From contig JAPWDM010000007.1 in the NCBI GenBank assembly GCA_035578155.1, forward strand, positions 38,724,413 to 38,788,412: a DNA stretch of 64,000 nucleotides, in the 5' to 3' direction. The notes under the pieces are model-generated. The model worked only from the letters and a program-made list of their open reading frames with translations, had not been told where the DNA came from and ran no database searches. Positions 1-12,559 of the stretch are shown here, one piece after another; position 1 is the stretch's first letter; every line of letters starts with the position of its first letter. Source of the stretch: Brachynemurus nebulosus (Eukaryota; Arthropoda; Insecta; Neuroptera; Myrmeleontidae). A program made the position numbers and the translations under genes.

Positions 1-59
1 TAGGCACATACCGACAATTTTATATGGAAATCGTCATCGAGTACTAACGTCCAATTTAA

Positions 60-640
60 CATTTCCGGCATATATATGGTAACTTAGATCAGTGAAATTC
101 AGAATCATAATCTTCTGGCCGAATACCATCAATCTAAAACAAAAGTTTTACAATTTAAAAAACTTAAATACAACCTAAATTGGTAAAAAAGAATTAAAGC
201 TTATATAGGTACCAGAAAATTTTCTTTCATTGCCGGAAAATTAGAGATCCTTTTAAAAAATATCTGTATTGTTGCAAATTCAGCCAAATACAGGATGTGG
301 AAAATGGGAATTATATAACCTTCTGGCGAAACACCATTCATCTAAAACAAAAGTTTTATAACTTAAAAAACTTAAATAACGATACCTAAATGGGTAAAAA
401 GGAATAGCTTATATACCAGAAAATTTTTTTTTCATTGCCAGAAAGTTAAAGATACTCTTAGAGAAGATTTGTATTGTTAAAAATTCAGCCAAATACAAAA
501 TATTGTGAAAATCCGCTAGTTGAATAAATACTATTTTCATCTGAAACAAAACATTTTCAAATTAACAAACGTAAATTTATATATAAATTGGTAAAAAATA
601 AATAGTTCATACTTACTGAAATTTCCTCACTGATACCTAA
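60..640. repeat. Degenerate ~200-bp tandem repeat
   Basis: Three diverged units recur about every 200 bases. Each carries a block like ATCTAAAACAAAAGTTTTA (near 130, 338 and 540) followed by an AAACTTAAAT block and, further on, a TTCAGCCAAATACA block (near 280 and 485). No coding frame runs through the array. The left edge may lie outside the window. Confidence 0.6.
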
Positions 641-963
641 CCGAAATCTGGAATACATATTAGAAAAATGTCTTCCATTGGCCTCCGGCAATGCTACATT
701 CTGAAACATACTTTTATTATTTTTTTTTTTTTTTTTGGAATAAAAAATTATCAAATATTTGCAAATTTTATAATATATTAACGCTCTTCGAACTATCTTT
801 AAAAAAGGTAGTTGGAACAGCGACGCGTGCCCACGTGTTGAACGGTATCAACACTCCCACAAACCCCCGTATTAAATTTTTATAATACGGTTCCAAAAAA
901 ATTTATTTAAAAAAGCTCAAAATTTACAAAATTTTATAATTTATAATACTTAAGTATACATAA

Positions 964-2125
964 ATAATTAATTGAAGAAAAAAATTTACGGATACTTAAA
1001 CTCCAATGGAACGGAATCCAGACTAGGGTATGATAATCTCGTTTCTTCACCAATAACTGGCTCCACAATATTATACGTACTAGGAAGAAAAGGTATCTGA
1101 AACTTACAAAAAAATTTAATATTTTATACGTATTCACTTCCTGAATGAAAATACGTTCCAGCCAAAGGAAAGATGGATAAGTCCTCCATAAATTTACACT
1201 GTAGTGAAACAGTGAAAAAAAAAAATTGGAATATGAACAAAATTACATCAAATAGGATGAAATTTAAACGGACGCAAACCAAAAACCCTGAAACTAAAAA
1301 ATAAAAAATATTTTATTAATTTATGTTTTCTTTAAAAATTTTATATAAAATACATTGATAATTAATTGAAGAAAAAAATTTACGGATAATTAAACTCCAA
1401 TGGAACGGAATCCAGACTAGGGTATGATAATCTCGTTTCTTCACCAATAACTGGCTCCACAATATTATGTAGATACTCGGAAGAAAAGGTATCTGAAACT
1501 CACAAAAAAATTTGACATTTTATACATATTCACTTCCTGAATGAAAATACGTTCCAGCCAAAGGAAAGATTGATAAGTCCTCCATAAATTTACACTGTAG
1601 TGAAACAGTGAAAAAAAATTGGAGTATGAATAAAAATTACATCAAATAGGATGAAATTTAAACGGACGCAAACCAAAAACCCTGAAACTAAAAAATAAAA
1701 AATATTTTATTAATTTATGTTTTCTTTAAAAATTTTAGATAAAACACATTGATAATTAATTGAAGAAAAAAATTTACGGATACTCAAACTCCAATGGAAC
1801 GGAATCCAGACTAGGGTATGATAATCTCGTTTCTTCACCAATAACTGGCTCCACAATATTATGTATTAGGAAGAAAAGGTATCTGAAACTCACAACAAAA
1901 TTTAACATTTTATACATATTCACTTCCTGAATGAAAATACGTTCCAGCCAAAGGAAAGATGGATAAGTCCTCCATAAATTTACACTGTAGTGAAACAGTG
2001 AAAAAAAATTTTGAATATTAATAAAAATCATATCAAATAGGATGAAATTTGAACGGACGCAAACCAAAAACCCTGAAACTAAAAAACAAAAAATATTATA
2101 TTAATTTATGTTTTCTTTAAAAATT
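964..2125. repeat. Three tandem copies of a 394-bp unit
   Basis: The marker ATAATTAATTGAAGAAAAAA occurs at 964, 1358 and 1752, exactly 394 bases apart. The units match closely along their length, including an internal block with AATGGAACGGAATCCAGACT. Short reading frames inside repeat with the array and look non-functional. The period and tandem arrangement suggest a satellite-like array; only three units are present. Confidence 0.85.
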
Positions 2126-2346
2126 TTATTAAAAATTAAAATAAAAATATAAAAATTGTTAAAAAATATATATAAACATAATTTGCAACTGGAAACCATT
2201 CTACCAACATATCTCAGCACAGTGACTCGAATTAAAAAAAAAAAATTTTAATTCTTTTTTCTCAAAGTGCTGATTTATGTGGCGGTAAAACGTCCACAGT
2301 CACCACGGAGCCCTCAATTTTGTACCATTTGTACAAACGAGGGTGA

Positions 2347-2607
2347 AAAAAGCCTGAACACGGAGGGTCGCGGACTAAGTTTCGCCCATACCCCTACGTC
2401 TACACAACCTTTCCAGCAGGTCTGTATTGGTATAATGCATCAGAAGATTGGGGGACAAATCCCTGATACAAATACCATACAACTTTGCCGTATTATTATT
2501 TGTGTAGAGGCCCAGCTGAAAAGGAAAACCCTAAGACCCTGAGAGATATTGCGGCCTACTGCAAATATCACCAGGTCCCTATCATTTACCGACCAAATTC
2601 CAAGTGA
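2347..2607 (+). pseudogene. Decayed coding-like relic, unidentified
   Basis: One plus-strand frame reads aromatic-rich, protein-like sequence (a PYPYVYTTFPAGLYWYN stretch, later LRDIAAYCKYHQVPIIYR). It is broken by an in-frame TGA near 2463 and ends at TGA 2605-2607. The region is richer in G+C than its flanks. No methionine start or splice signal was found and I do not recognise the family. A relic of a transposon or host gene is the likeliest reading; chance cannot be excluded. Confidence 0.25.
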
Positions 2608-2670
2608 ATTCGGTAGTCAGGTCTGAAGGACCTACGCTAACTTATTGGATGGCATCGCGCCTAATTTGTC

Positions 2671-2850
2671 CCTAGCCCATTCGGCAACAATCTTGCAGTT
2701 TCGGACCGATATGGGATGCCATCACTCTAAGAAATTATACAAAAACAATACAAAAGCCTAAAAAAATTGAGTGACATATAACCGGGGCTTCCCTAGCCTA
2801 TTTTGGCAACAAATCTTGCAGTTTCGGACCAAAATAGGATGTCACTCTTT
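2671..2850. repeat. Direct duplication, ~121-bp spacing
   Basis: A block starting CCTAGCC and containing AATCTTGCAGTTTCGGACC occurs at 2671 and again at 2792. The two copies differ by a few substitutions and indels. Not coding. Confidence 0.6.
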
Positions 2851-3259
2851 CTAGCTTATATCTAAAAATGAGCATGCAAATGTAGAAAAAAAATAAAAAA
2901 TAAACTCTATAATATACAGATATTTTGGTTAGTGAAGTAAGTTCAAAATGCAAAATGTTGTCGATTAGTAATCTGTAATCTGTAATCTGTATGTTATAGA
3001 ATTTTATTATAAAAAAAATCATGCAACAAACCTGCGCGTGGTACCACAATTTGTGGATAGCACGCCTTGCATATATTCACTTTCACTTTAATTTTATTGT
3101 TTTAATTTAAAGTTTTTCATTCGGTATTCATTACAAATTTTTTTTTAGTATATTTTAAACTTACGGTACGGAATATCGGATTAAACATTAAAAACATAAA
3201 ATCACTTTTTTAGCACAACAATCATTAGACGGACACGTCATACACTCCGCGAAAACCGT

Positions 3260-3419
3260 TTATAAACCGCGAAAATGGGTACCGATACTTCCGGAATTGT
3301 GAATATCGTTACCCAAATACATTGTTACCGTGCACTGTTTACCGAATTTGCAATTATCGCGGATTCCGTGTTCGCGAATATCGCGTGTATTAAAAGAATC
3401 GTTCACCATTTTGGTTATC
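3260..3419 (-). CDS. Possible short coding exon, unidentified
   Basis: On the minus strand a TTTCAG acceptor-like sequence at about 3420 is followed by ACCAAAATGG, a good animal start context, with ATG at 3409-3407. The frame stays open for 49 codons to TAA at 3260. The stretch is clearly richer in G+C than its flanks. Against it: the DNA contains several CGCGAA-type repeats, the opposite strand is also open, and I do not recognise the peptide (MVNDSFNTRDIREHG start). Treat as a weak candidate. Confidence 0.2.
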
Positions 3420-3838
3420 TGAAACAACAATTTTTATACATTAGACATCTTTAAAAAAAAAGCTAGATTGTTAAAATTTAAGAAACTGAATCTTTATTAT
3501 TGTAAGAAGTAGTGGGAAGGAGTCTTTGATATATCTCTTTTTGAAGATAAAAAAATGCTTACTTTTAACGCCAAAAACTTTTGTAATATATTTTATAGTT
3601 TTTAAATTTTATTAATTCATGAAAATCGAAAAATTATGAGTTTACGATCTTCTAAATATCGAAATATTGACATCAGTTTTCATTTTTTAAATATAACTTT
3701 TAGTAGTTTTGTATTCAAGCTCAAATCTAACATACAGTCTAAAAATATAAATAATACTATAATGTAAAATTTTTGACTGTTTTAAATTTCTTATTTGGGT
3801 GCAATTTTTAAGTTTCATTGTTGTGGAGGTTTATATTA

Positions 3839-4144
3839 GAGTCCCTATGGAGTAAACAGAGTCGTGATATGTGTGCTGAACCCTGATTGATTCCGACATT
3901 TTCTGTCCAAAGTTTGTGTAAAATACATTGGAAATAAATTAAATATTCAAAAAAATATTTGATTTAACATAGAAAGAATAATTAAATTAAAACTTTTTAT
4001 TTGTTCATTAACGCATAACTTATTAATAATAATTATGTACTCATCATATTTATTCAAACATATGATAATTAATTTTGAAGCTTCCCGCTCTGTCTTGGAC
4101 GGAAAATGGCTAACATGTCATGACTCTATTTATTATAGGGACTC
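3839..4144. mobile_element. 306-bp MITE with TA target duplication
   Basis: The ends are inverted repeats of about 36 bp beginning GAGTCCCTAT, reading AGAGTCRTGAYATGT further in. They are flanked on both sides by TA (3837-3838 and 4145-4146). There is no transposase frame, so it is non-autonomous. A TA duplication fits the Tc1/mariner superfamily, but the family is inferred from the duplication alone. Confidence 0.7.
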
Positions 4145-4149
4145 TAGAA

Positions 4150-6130
4150 GCAGAAGCTTTACATATTTGTGCCATCTTACGAGAATCGAGTGAAGTTTTA
4201 AAGTTAATTGCCTTGTGTGTTTATAGATATTTAATTAGTAAATTAAAATTTCAGAAAAGATAAATAATTTATGGATTGGTTATTCATATCAATATTTTCA
4301 ATTTGAATTCATTTATAAAATCTTTAACAATTTATTGTAATTGCAATACACTGAATTTTTTTAATCGAAGTATTAGGTTTTCGCCAGAAAATTTTGTTAT
4401 AAAACGTCTTGTAACGGAGCTTCCACCAAAACTTGTGGGCATTGATTCAAGAAAATAAACGCGTGTTAAATGTTCATTCGTGGTTTTCTCTGGTTTTTCA
4501 CGTTATAAATTCTTATTTTATTCAAACTTATAAAAGTTCATCTCATTGTCAGTAAGTTAGAAGTCGTAGTTTTCATATTTAAGGTCCGTGAAATTTTTAT
4601 TTTATCAGAGTCCTCTGGTTTCTAACGGCGCAAACTTCGTTACGAAACTTCTGTTATATTCTAGCGAACATATTTTTTTGAGAAATTTTTGGCTACGCGA
4701 CGTTGGCGCCACGACAATTTTTTTTTTTTTTTTAAATCAATTTCTAAATTAACGTGTGATAGCTTAAAAAATTGCCGTTTAAATGCCCTTTCCAAATACA
4801 AAATTGCCTCAGCTGTATCTTTTAGCAATAATAAGTTATCATTATATATATATTACTTAAACATTTTGACATATAATTTAGCATTAAAACAATAAAAAAA
4901 GTTTTTTAATCATCATAATATTTTTTCCTAATACTCTTAAATTTTCCCCATCGAAGCGCCAAATTCTTTTTTGATTTAATTATATAATTAGAGAGAAAAA
5001 AATTAAAAACATCAAAAAAGAAAAAAAATTTCGAGGCGCTAGTTTCACTTAGCTGAAATTTTTGTAGCCATTTTGATGCAATGTTTCAGTTTACATGCAA
5101 CATTATATAGAGGGCAGCAAATACCAGTTTATGATCAATTGAAAGAACCGAGTACTGATTTATTATTTTTATTAACTAGGTAATTCTAGAATTACATATT
5201 TAGATTGAAAATCCTGAAAAGGAAAACAAGTCTTAAATTCGACAAATTTGACACAAACACTATTTGATTTGATAATTCTATTGTACAATTCATTTTCTGG
5301 CAGACATTTTTAAAAAATTGTAACTAATGGTCTCGTAGATAACATAGAGTATTACTTTGGCCGTTTAGTAACCTAGTAGCGGAAGTGGCAGCCAGGTAAG
5401 CTGTTTTACAAAAAAATGAAGATGGCTGCTGTAGACAAAATGAATGCCAAACATAAACAATCGAAAAATGTAAAAATTAAAGTGTGTTTCTATTATATTT
5501 ATGTTATTTAACCAAAAAATATTAATGTGGACTAATAGGTAAAATTGAAAATTTAAATAGATATGTGAGTAGTTATGCCTGTGAAACTTCTAACAAAAAG
5601 TGAAAATCGCTTATTAGACATCTTGCTTTCGATTTCTTCAAAATTCAACTTTGGTCAGTTTTTAAAAAAAAATTCTGTATTTTATAACAATTACATTTAA
5701 CAGTTAAATACATAACATTTAAGCTCTATAACCTAACCTATTTTTAACCTTTATCCCTTATTAACCAATTCACATTCAGAGATCTGTTTACAGATCATAT
5801 TGGGCGAAATATTTTAGCATTAGTAATTAACAGTAATTTTAAATCGGCAATCGGAATTAAATTTACCAAAACAATACTGACGAAACCGTCCAAGTATTTT
5901 ATATAGGCGTTGCTTAACCAGCTTTAATAAACGCTAGCAAATGTTTTGTTTATAGACGATTTATTATATAAAAATGTTTTTTATATTTTACATTAGGGGA
6001 CATTTTGAGTTTACGGAGCAGTTTCGTCTTAAATAAAGAATGGGTTAGAACTCAAAGAAGGATGTATTGGATTACCAGGTATGATACTTAGGTTGATAAG
6101 TTGTCAGTGTCTAGTTTTAGAAAAAGCCCC
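4150..6130. other. Featureless AT-rich stretch
   Basis: I see no convincing gene or repeat. A short plus-strand start (ATGAAGATGGCTGCTGTAG at about 5416) follows a donor-like CAGGTAAGC, but no continuing exon could be joined to it. Confidence 0.4.
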
Positions 6131-6541
6131 TTACTGGCAGAATTTGATGATTTTTGATTGAACTGCTGGTGTTTGTACAGGTCGTTCTGCAATAGAAAAA
6201 AGAAAACCGTAAAATTAATTCGAATTCGTCGAATGCTGCGTTTTGGAAGAAGTTAAAACCTTAGCACCTTGAGAATCATCGCTTAATTCTCCAAGTATTT
6301 TGACCTGGTCTTCAGGAAGTATTACAGTATTCGAAAAGTATTCAGTAATTTGGCATATACAAAATTTGTATACTGTCAAATTATTTGAATATTTTACCAT
6401 TTTTAATAGTTCAATTGTTTTTATGCCTGTGTATTCAAAAAAGGCTGAACAGTCACCCGCAAATTTTAATTTTGCAGTTCTCAAGTTGTTAAGGTTATTG
6501 GATCGTGCGAATTTTTTGGGACAGTGAAAAATATTGAGTCA
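6131..6541 (-). CDS. Possible 3' end of an unidentified spliced gene
   Basis: A minus-strand frame open from about 6541 (first ATG 6400-6398) reads protein-like sequence ending ...EDQVKILGELSDDSQ. A donor at 6268/6267 (CAAG|GTGCTAAG) joins in phase to an acceptor with a strong pyrimidine tract (TTTTTTCTATTGCAG) at 6187/6186. The second exon, 6186-6131, reads RPVQTPAVQSKIIKFCQ then TAA. The 81-nt intron has a normal short-intron shape. Upstream exons, if any, would lie beyond the 1.3-kb palindrome that starts at 6586. I do not recognise the protein. Two good splice sites agreeing with one frame is the main support. Confidence 0.35.
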
Positions 6542-6585
6542 AGGATGGGTCATTTCATTTCAAATCATCCAATAAAAACATAAAA

Positions 6586-7903
6586 TGTCACCCATGACCT
6601 CAGATTTAGCTGAAAATAGTTATCTCAAATAGTTTTCAAGTTATGAATTTTTGAAATTTAGCAAAATAGGTTTAAAATGATATTTCCGTGGTATCACTTT
6701 CGGTGTCGTTATTATATTAAAAAAATCTATAACTTCTATAATATTTAACATAAAACAATAATTTTTTCATGAAAATGTTCAGAAAAGTCAGGAGATTACA
6801 GGAAAAATAAACTTGGTTAATTATCACTTCATGTTTCTATATAATGTTTTGTTAGACTTAAATTTTGATACATTTTTTAATCGATAAACAAAAAATCTTT
6901 AAAAGTGATTATCGACCAAAGGCATAGCAGTAACCGTAGTAATTTTTTTTAAAATTTATCCTAAAGATGTAAACTAAAATAATCTGGAAAAAAATGGTGG
7001 TTTTTTACCCGCTAATATTTTTCAGACACGTCCGACGTCTGGAAGCTCAAAAAACGAGCTTTCTGGAATAATTTCCCAAAATTCAAAATTTTTGTTTACA
7101 CCATTGGAAAGAGGAGAAAATTACATAAAAAAGGTTTTTAAACTATTATTCTATGTCAACTAGTTTCCAAGAAAAACTAACTTTTATAAATGGTCGCCGT
7201 ATATACCACTGTCGCAGCATCCTGCATAACATAGTGAATTTCCATTTATAAAAATTAGTTTTTCTTGGAAACTAGTTGACATAGAACAATAGTTTAAAGA
7301 CCTCTTTTATGTAATTTTTGCTCCTCTTTCCAATGGTGTAAACAAAAATTTTGAATTTTGGGAAATTATTCCAAAAAGCTCGTTTTTTGAGCTTCCAGAC
7401 GTCGGACGTGTCTGAAAAATATTAGCGGGTAAAAAACCATAATTTTTTTTCCAGATTATTTTAGTTTACATCTTTAGGGTAAATTTAAAAAAAAAATTAC
7501 TACGGTTACTGCTATGCATTTGGTCGATAATCACTTTTAAAGATTTTTTGTTTATCGATTAAAAAATGTCTCAAAATTTAAGTCTAACAAAGCATTACAT
7601 AGAAACATGAAGTGATAATTAACCAAATTTATTTTTCCTGTAATCTCCTGACTTTTCTGAACATTTTCATGAAAAAATTATTGCTTTATGTTAAATATTA
7701 CAGAAGTTATGGATTTTTTAATATAATAACGTCACCGAAAGTAATACCACAGAAACATCATTTTAACCCTATTTTGCTAAATTTCAAAAATTCATAACTT
7801 GAAAACTATTAGAGATAATTTTCTTAAATTTTGTACAGATGATTAGGATGGTTAAATAAACAAATAAAAAAATTTTCAGCTAAATCTGAGGTCATGGGTG
7901 ACA
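6586..7903. repeat. 1.3-kb near-perfect palindrome (fold-back element)
   Basis: Two arms of roughly 0.6 kb are reverse complements with only scattered mismatches and small indels. TGTCACCCATGACCTCAG at 6586 is mirrored at about 7886-7903. The arms meet at an unpaired centre of about 45 bases near 7195-7240 containing GTCGCAGCATCCTGC. That centre and the adjoining arm sequence recur singly at 31926-32235 and 44345-44800. The palindrome therefore looks like two head-to-head copies of one end of a dispersed element. No conserved coding frame is present. Confidence 0.85.
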
Positions 7904-10232
7904 TGACCTGGATGAAGTGGCGTGTAATGACCCGGATGCAACATTTTGGAAGGATATACCCCAGAAAGGTAATATAGTTTTTTTTTTTTTGTTTAAATTT
8001 AAAAATACCCATTATAACCGAAATTCGGGTGTGATTAGCCGGTACATTGAATCGTAATGTATTAAGTACAAATCAGGCTCGACGACAAGGTCGGGTAGCC
8101 GAGGTTGCAACCCCGCAGCCCGTAGCTGTCTGTAGAGAGCCCGGGGAATTTTTTTTTTTGCTCACAACATATTTTTGGGTGGAAATTTTTACAAAATGTG
8201 GTTTATTTCCGGGGCCCGTCATTTCTCTCCACGGTGCTGGTACAAATTCATCAAATTTGAAGTGTTCCGTACTAAAATTAACAAGACAGAACATTTACAG
8301 AATCATTTTGGCGTCATCTTCTCCGAAACTGTTCGACATAAAAATTTGAAATTGAGCACAAAGATAGATTTTGTATTTTGAGTTTGGGAGTTAATTTCAA
8401 CGGGTAAACTAGCAAATTCGAAATTTTTTTTTAAAGAAATCGTGTAGTGTCAAAGAAAAGTGTTTTGAAGTACTAAATTAACAATATTTGATGTTTTTTT
8501 ACGCACTGTTTGGAAAAAATTTGGTTTAGGAAAATAATTATCATGCTACAATAAGAAAAGAAAATCTTAAGACTTACTAGAATGAACTATTCTACACAAG
8601 GAAAACGCCCTTTTACAAATTTTTTGAGAATTAATAAAATTTTTAACTCAAAAACAAATGACATGCATTTAAAATTACTTCCAACGATAAAAGGAAAAAC
8701 GATTTACCTTTTAATTAAAAAAAACTTTTCACTATCTTCACTTTAACACTTGCAAGAACTGGTTATTCATTCAAACATAGTCTTAAATTAGACGGTCATT
8801 TTAGAAACTGTTCAAATATAGTCTGCAATCAACGGTCATTTCTATTGAGCATGTGCAAACGGTTACGTGAATAAATTACATTAGTACTTAAAAATTTAAG
8901 GCTGGCTAATAAAGAATCATGTTTCGGTTACTTTTAGACACCCAATTTCAACTTACATATTAAAAAAATTTAACTGATATATTCATATATAAACAATTTC
9001 TATAATTTTCGATTTCTTTCTCAACCGCCCCTCCCCCCACTCATGAATAATGTTGCCTCCCCTACATATATGTAAACATAAGGCAGATGTTTTTCATAGG
9101 CGTGTTAAGGTAGTTCGTACGTTAGAGATTAAGTAATTTATAAAACTCAAAAAAGTCTACTAATTATTATCGCATATTAAAATTGATCAATTGTGAAATT
9201 TTTAACTTCCCAGTTGTAAGTTATTGTAACGGGTACGATTTTCGAAAGTCTTAAATTGATATATCTAAACGTTTTGAGGGTTGTGTCATAAAATTTGGAC
9301 GATTCGTTTTCTGTTTTTAACGAAGTAACTAAAAAAAACGGCTAACTCGCGAAATTTCCTGGAAAGTTTGTGGTGTGGACCCACCAGGTCATACCCACAT
9401 CACATAGTTTTTTGTTGTTTTTGAATTTTTTTTAATTAGAGAATAATTTTATTATAAAAAATAGGCGTTCAGCTAATATTCAGTATGGTTGTCAGAAAAT
9501 TTGTTAATTTTACTTTGAAATAAATGTTCCTCAAGTGTATCTTGATCAGAAAGTATTTATTTTCCTGCTTAAATTAGTTCAGATTTTTATATTTTTTGTA
9601 TCAAATACAAAAAAAAAAAATTACTCATTAATCTTAAAAATACTCTAATGCGCCAATCACCTTAAGGTGATTTTTAATCTTACATACATGTACTTTTTGA
9701 TTTTGGCTATACTCGTTACAGAAAATGAATTATATCTTGTTAAACAAAAGAACGTCCAGGTGCAAGAATAAGCAGAGATTCTCAATAAGCGTTCACTGGA
9801 CATCAATTGTCACGGAAAATACTTTTTTTTATCAGAATATAGAAATATGAAATACAGAATCGATTTTCATAAAAAATTACATAAGTCGTCCTGTGTTAGT
9901 GCTTAACATTCGTTTAAATATGTAAATTAACTGCACGATTACGTTCAATTATACAAAATCAAACAGTTTGAGAATCACTATCAGTAATTAACTATCATTT
10001 CAGACCACTAAATGTCGCACACATAGCAAAATTTATTTTTAATAAAGCGTGTTTATTTTCTAAGCTGATTTAAAATTTTGAGGCTAACTTCGAAATAAAT
10101 TCAAACAAAAAATATTGTCGTACCTAGTCATGTTTTTTTTTTTTTTTTTATTTTATGAGTAAGAAAATTCATTTGAGACTATTTACAGTTATTATCCAAT
10201 TTTAAAAAATATCTTTCCCCCTTGGTCCCTTA
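7904..10232. other. Intergenic DNA without gene signal
   Basis: Mostly AT-rich. A small G+C-rich patch at 8070-8150 is open in several frames on both strands but has no splice or start context I can defend. Confidence 0.4.
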
Positions 10233-10451
10233 GTGCCGATGCACACATGCGTTTTTTTACCGCTGCGTGCACGCTGCGGCGCCGTACGGCACCGCAAGTA
10301 TGTGTGCATCACACAATTTAACTCAATGTACTTTATAACCGCTGCGGCGCCGCACCGTGCACGCAGCGTGCAAAAATCGTATGTGTGCATCACATTTTGC
10401 GGTGCTGCTGCGTGCACGCAGCGGTAAAAACACGCATGTGTGCATCGGCAC
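10233..10451. mobile_element. 219-bp MITE, PIF/Harbinger-like, TTA duplication
   Basis: Inverted termini of about 45 bp begin GTGCCGATGCACACATGCGT and are flanked by TTA on both sides (10230-10232 and 10452-10454). A 3-bp TWA duplication is characteristic of PIF/Harbinger elements. The interior is far richer in G+C than the surroundings and is built from repeated GTGCACGCAGCG and TATGTGTGCATCACA blocks. It carries no transposase. Reading frames on both strands here are by-products of the palindrome. Confidence 0.85.
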
Positions 10452-10454
10452 TTA

Positions 10455-12440
10455 GTAAAGGATTTTCTTAATAGGAAAATGTAACAGACACAAAAATTTC
10501 CGAAAAGAATGTGATTCTAACCAAAATTTTCCATTCCGCGTCAGAATGACAGAATTTTCGGAAAAAAAAGTTACACGGAATTTATCGACTTTGACGTGAA
10601 ACGTAATACGTTTAATTTAATCCATTGTACGGAACACTATTTGTGTAAGTACGATTTGGACTTGACCAATTTTTTTTTTGTATTTTTTTTTTTTTTATTG
10701 GATTATATATTAGATTTTTAACGAAATTATGAGGGTTCCGAGATTTTTTTTCGGAACCCTAAAAAATAAAATTTATACCCGCCCAGCTCAAACTATTATA
10801 TAGGTACTCCAGTCCTGTTTTACGACTTTGTTTACAGTCTAACTGAAATCATAACCAAAAAAAACAAAACATATCAAAACAATTTCAATTACGTGACTAC
10901 ATACCATAAAGTGGAGTCAATTGGGACAAAACGAATAAAGTTAGTTATGAACTTATTAAATAATACGTAATGACGAACATAATACGTCTTTCTTAAACTA
11001 TAGTAGAAAATAATTATTCTTTTAGATGGCAATAGTATCTAAGCTTGAAGTTGAAAATATTAAAAAATCAATTTATATTAATGTCTTTAAAGTGTTATTT
11101 TTTGTTTCTAAAATTTTTAAAAAAATTTTCGTGTCCTTATGAATAAATTGTTCGAATTTTTATTTATTTTAAAATATATATGAGATAAGCAAACTACAAA
11201 CTACTTTTTTTAAAAATTTTTTAAGAGAAAATCATGAGGATTTTATATTTGCGTTAAATTGGAGGTTAATAGGGAGAAAAAAAGGATAACTAGAGATAGT
11301 ACATGGGTCAATAGCGATAGACAAAAGTTGTATTGGAATATGGACTATGGACACTTTCAAGGTTATTTGAGATTGCACATAACCTTTCTATATTTTATAA
11401 ACTTTAGCTTTTACCTTTATTTCCACATAAAATTGTGACGTATGTATTTCAATTTTGGTTAGTTCTGCTGATCATCACAGTTCCCTGTTTTATCGTTTTT
11501 TCTATCTCTTTTGACCCCGATAGAGTAGAAATTACGTAATTTTTGTTATTTTTTTCAAAAACCAGAAATATATTTTCAGCAATTTTTTATCAATGTAACC
11601 AAGTAACCATGCTCATGTAAATTTTTAATATATTAAAGAATAGGTACTCGTAAAAAAAAATGCAAAAAGTACTATGTGAAGTTGGAATTTGTGTCGATTT
11701 AATCCAATTTACGGTAATATGCGTTTGTCGAATTCTTTCCCACGATTACCTGCATTTAAAATTTTAAACAAACAGAACTATCCACCAGACACTTCAAGGA
11801 CGTTATGTTATCAATATTTGTATGGCTATTACATATATTATGCTACTTTTGCAAAACCAAATTTAGGATCTAATATAGAAATTTCTAAAATTTTTCACAA
11901 TTTTCAGAATAAAATGTGGGAGATTTAAGCATATTTTTTACAATTTAATATAAAAATCGGTAAATAAATATATTCGACAGTTAACCTGCACGTGTGTTAT
12001 TATGAAAGTTACTTTATATGAATTTGTTGACGTACTACAGCGTAGTGTCATAGTTAGTCAGGTTTCACTTGACGTTTCATAGCGTCAGTGACCGTGAACC
12101 GATTAATAATTTTACCATTATGAACGTTCATTTAAATTATAAACATATTTTAGAGGCAATTGTTTACTTTTATAAATAACCTAATAAAGGTTTAAATTTC
12201 CCAATCTTAAATACTAAAAATTTCCTATTTATATCCTAACTGGGGCAAGCCCGACCAGTGGAGGGGGGTAACTGGGGTTGTGGCCCGGAGAAAAAGTTAA
12301 AAAAATGCTGTTTTTTTTGCTTGTCACTTATATTTTTAGAGAAAATTTTTTGAAAAATTTCGTTTATCTCCGGGCCTCACAATTTTTTTTCGTTGATATT
12401 ATCCATAAAATCAATTAAAAAATAAAATAGAACCGTCTGA
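10455..12440. other. Intergenic DNA without gene signal
   Basis: AT-rich with homopolymer runs. One 79-codon plus-strand frame at 11689-11928 has no supporting context. Confidence 0.4.
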
Positions 12441-12449
12441 TGATGTGGG

Positions 12450-12488
12450 TGGCGTCTGTTATAGACAGTTAGTCTGTAACAGACGCCA
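12450..12488. repeat. Short near-perfect hairpin
   Basis: TGGCGTCTGTTATAGAC and its near-exact reverse complement GTCTGTAACAGACGCCA flank a 5-base loop. It could be a small fold-back repeat or a structured site. Nothing nearby says which. Confidence 0.6.
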
Positions 12489-12559
12489 TCAGTATTTTTG
12501 TCACATAGTGGAGTCGGTCAATATCGACCGCTTCGCCCCCAAAGGGGGGTTTAATGGGT

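Noticed and set aside
964..2125. CRISPR-like array
   Set aside because: Units of 394 bp in direct contact, no spacers, and a eukaryotic genome context.
8047..8381. Three overlapping frames in a G+C-rich patch
   Set aside because: They lie on both strands with no start, splice or family evidence; more likely an old repeat.
10202..10427. Overlapping frames on both strands
   Set aside because: Explained by the symmetric interior of the 219-bp MITE.
11689..11928. 79-codon plus-strand frame
   Set aside because: No start context, no splice partner and no recognisable family.
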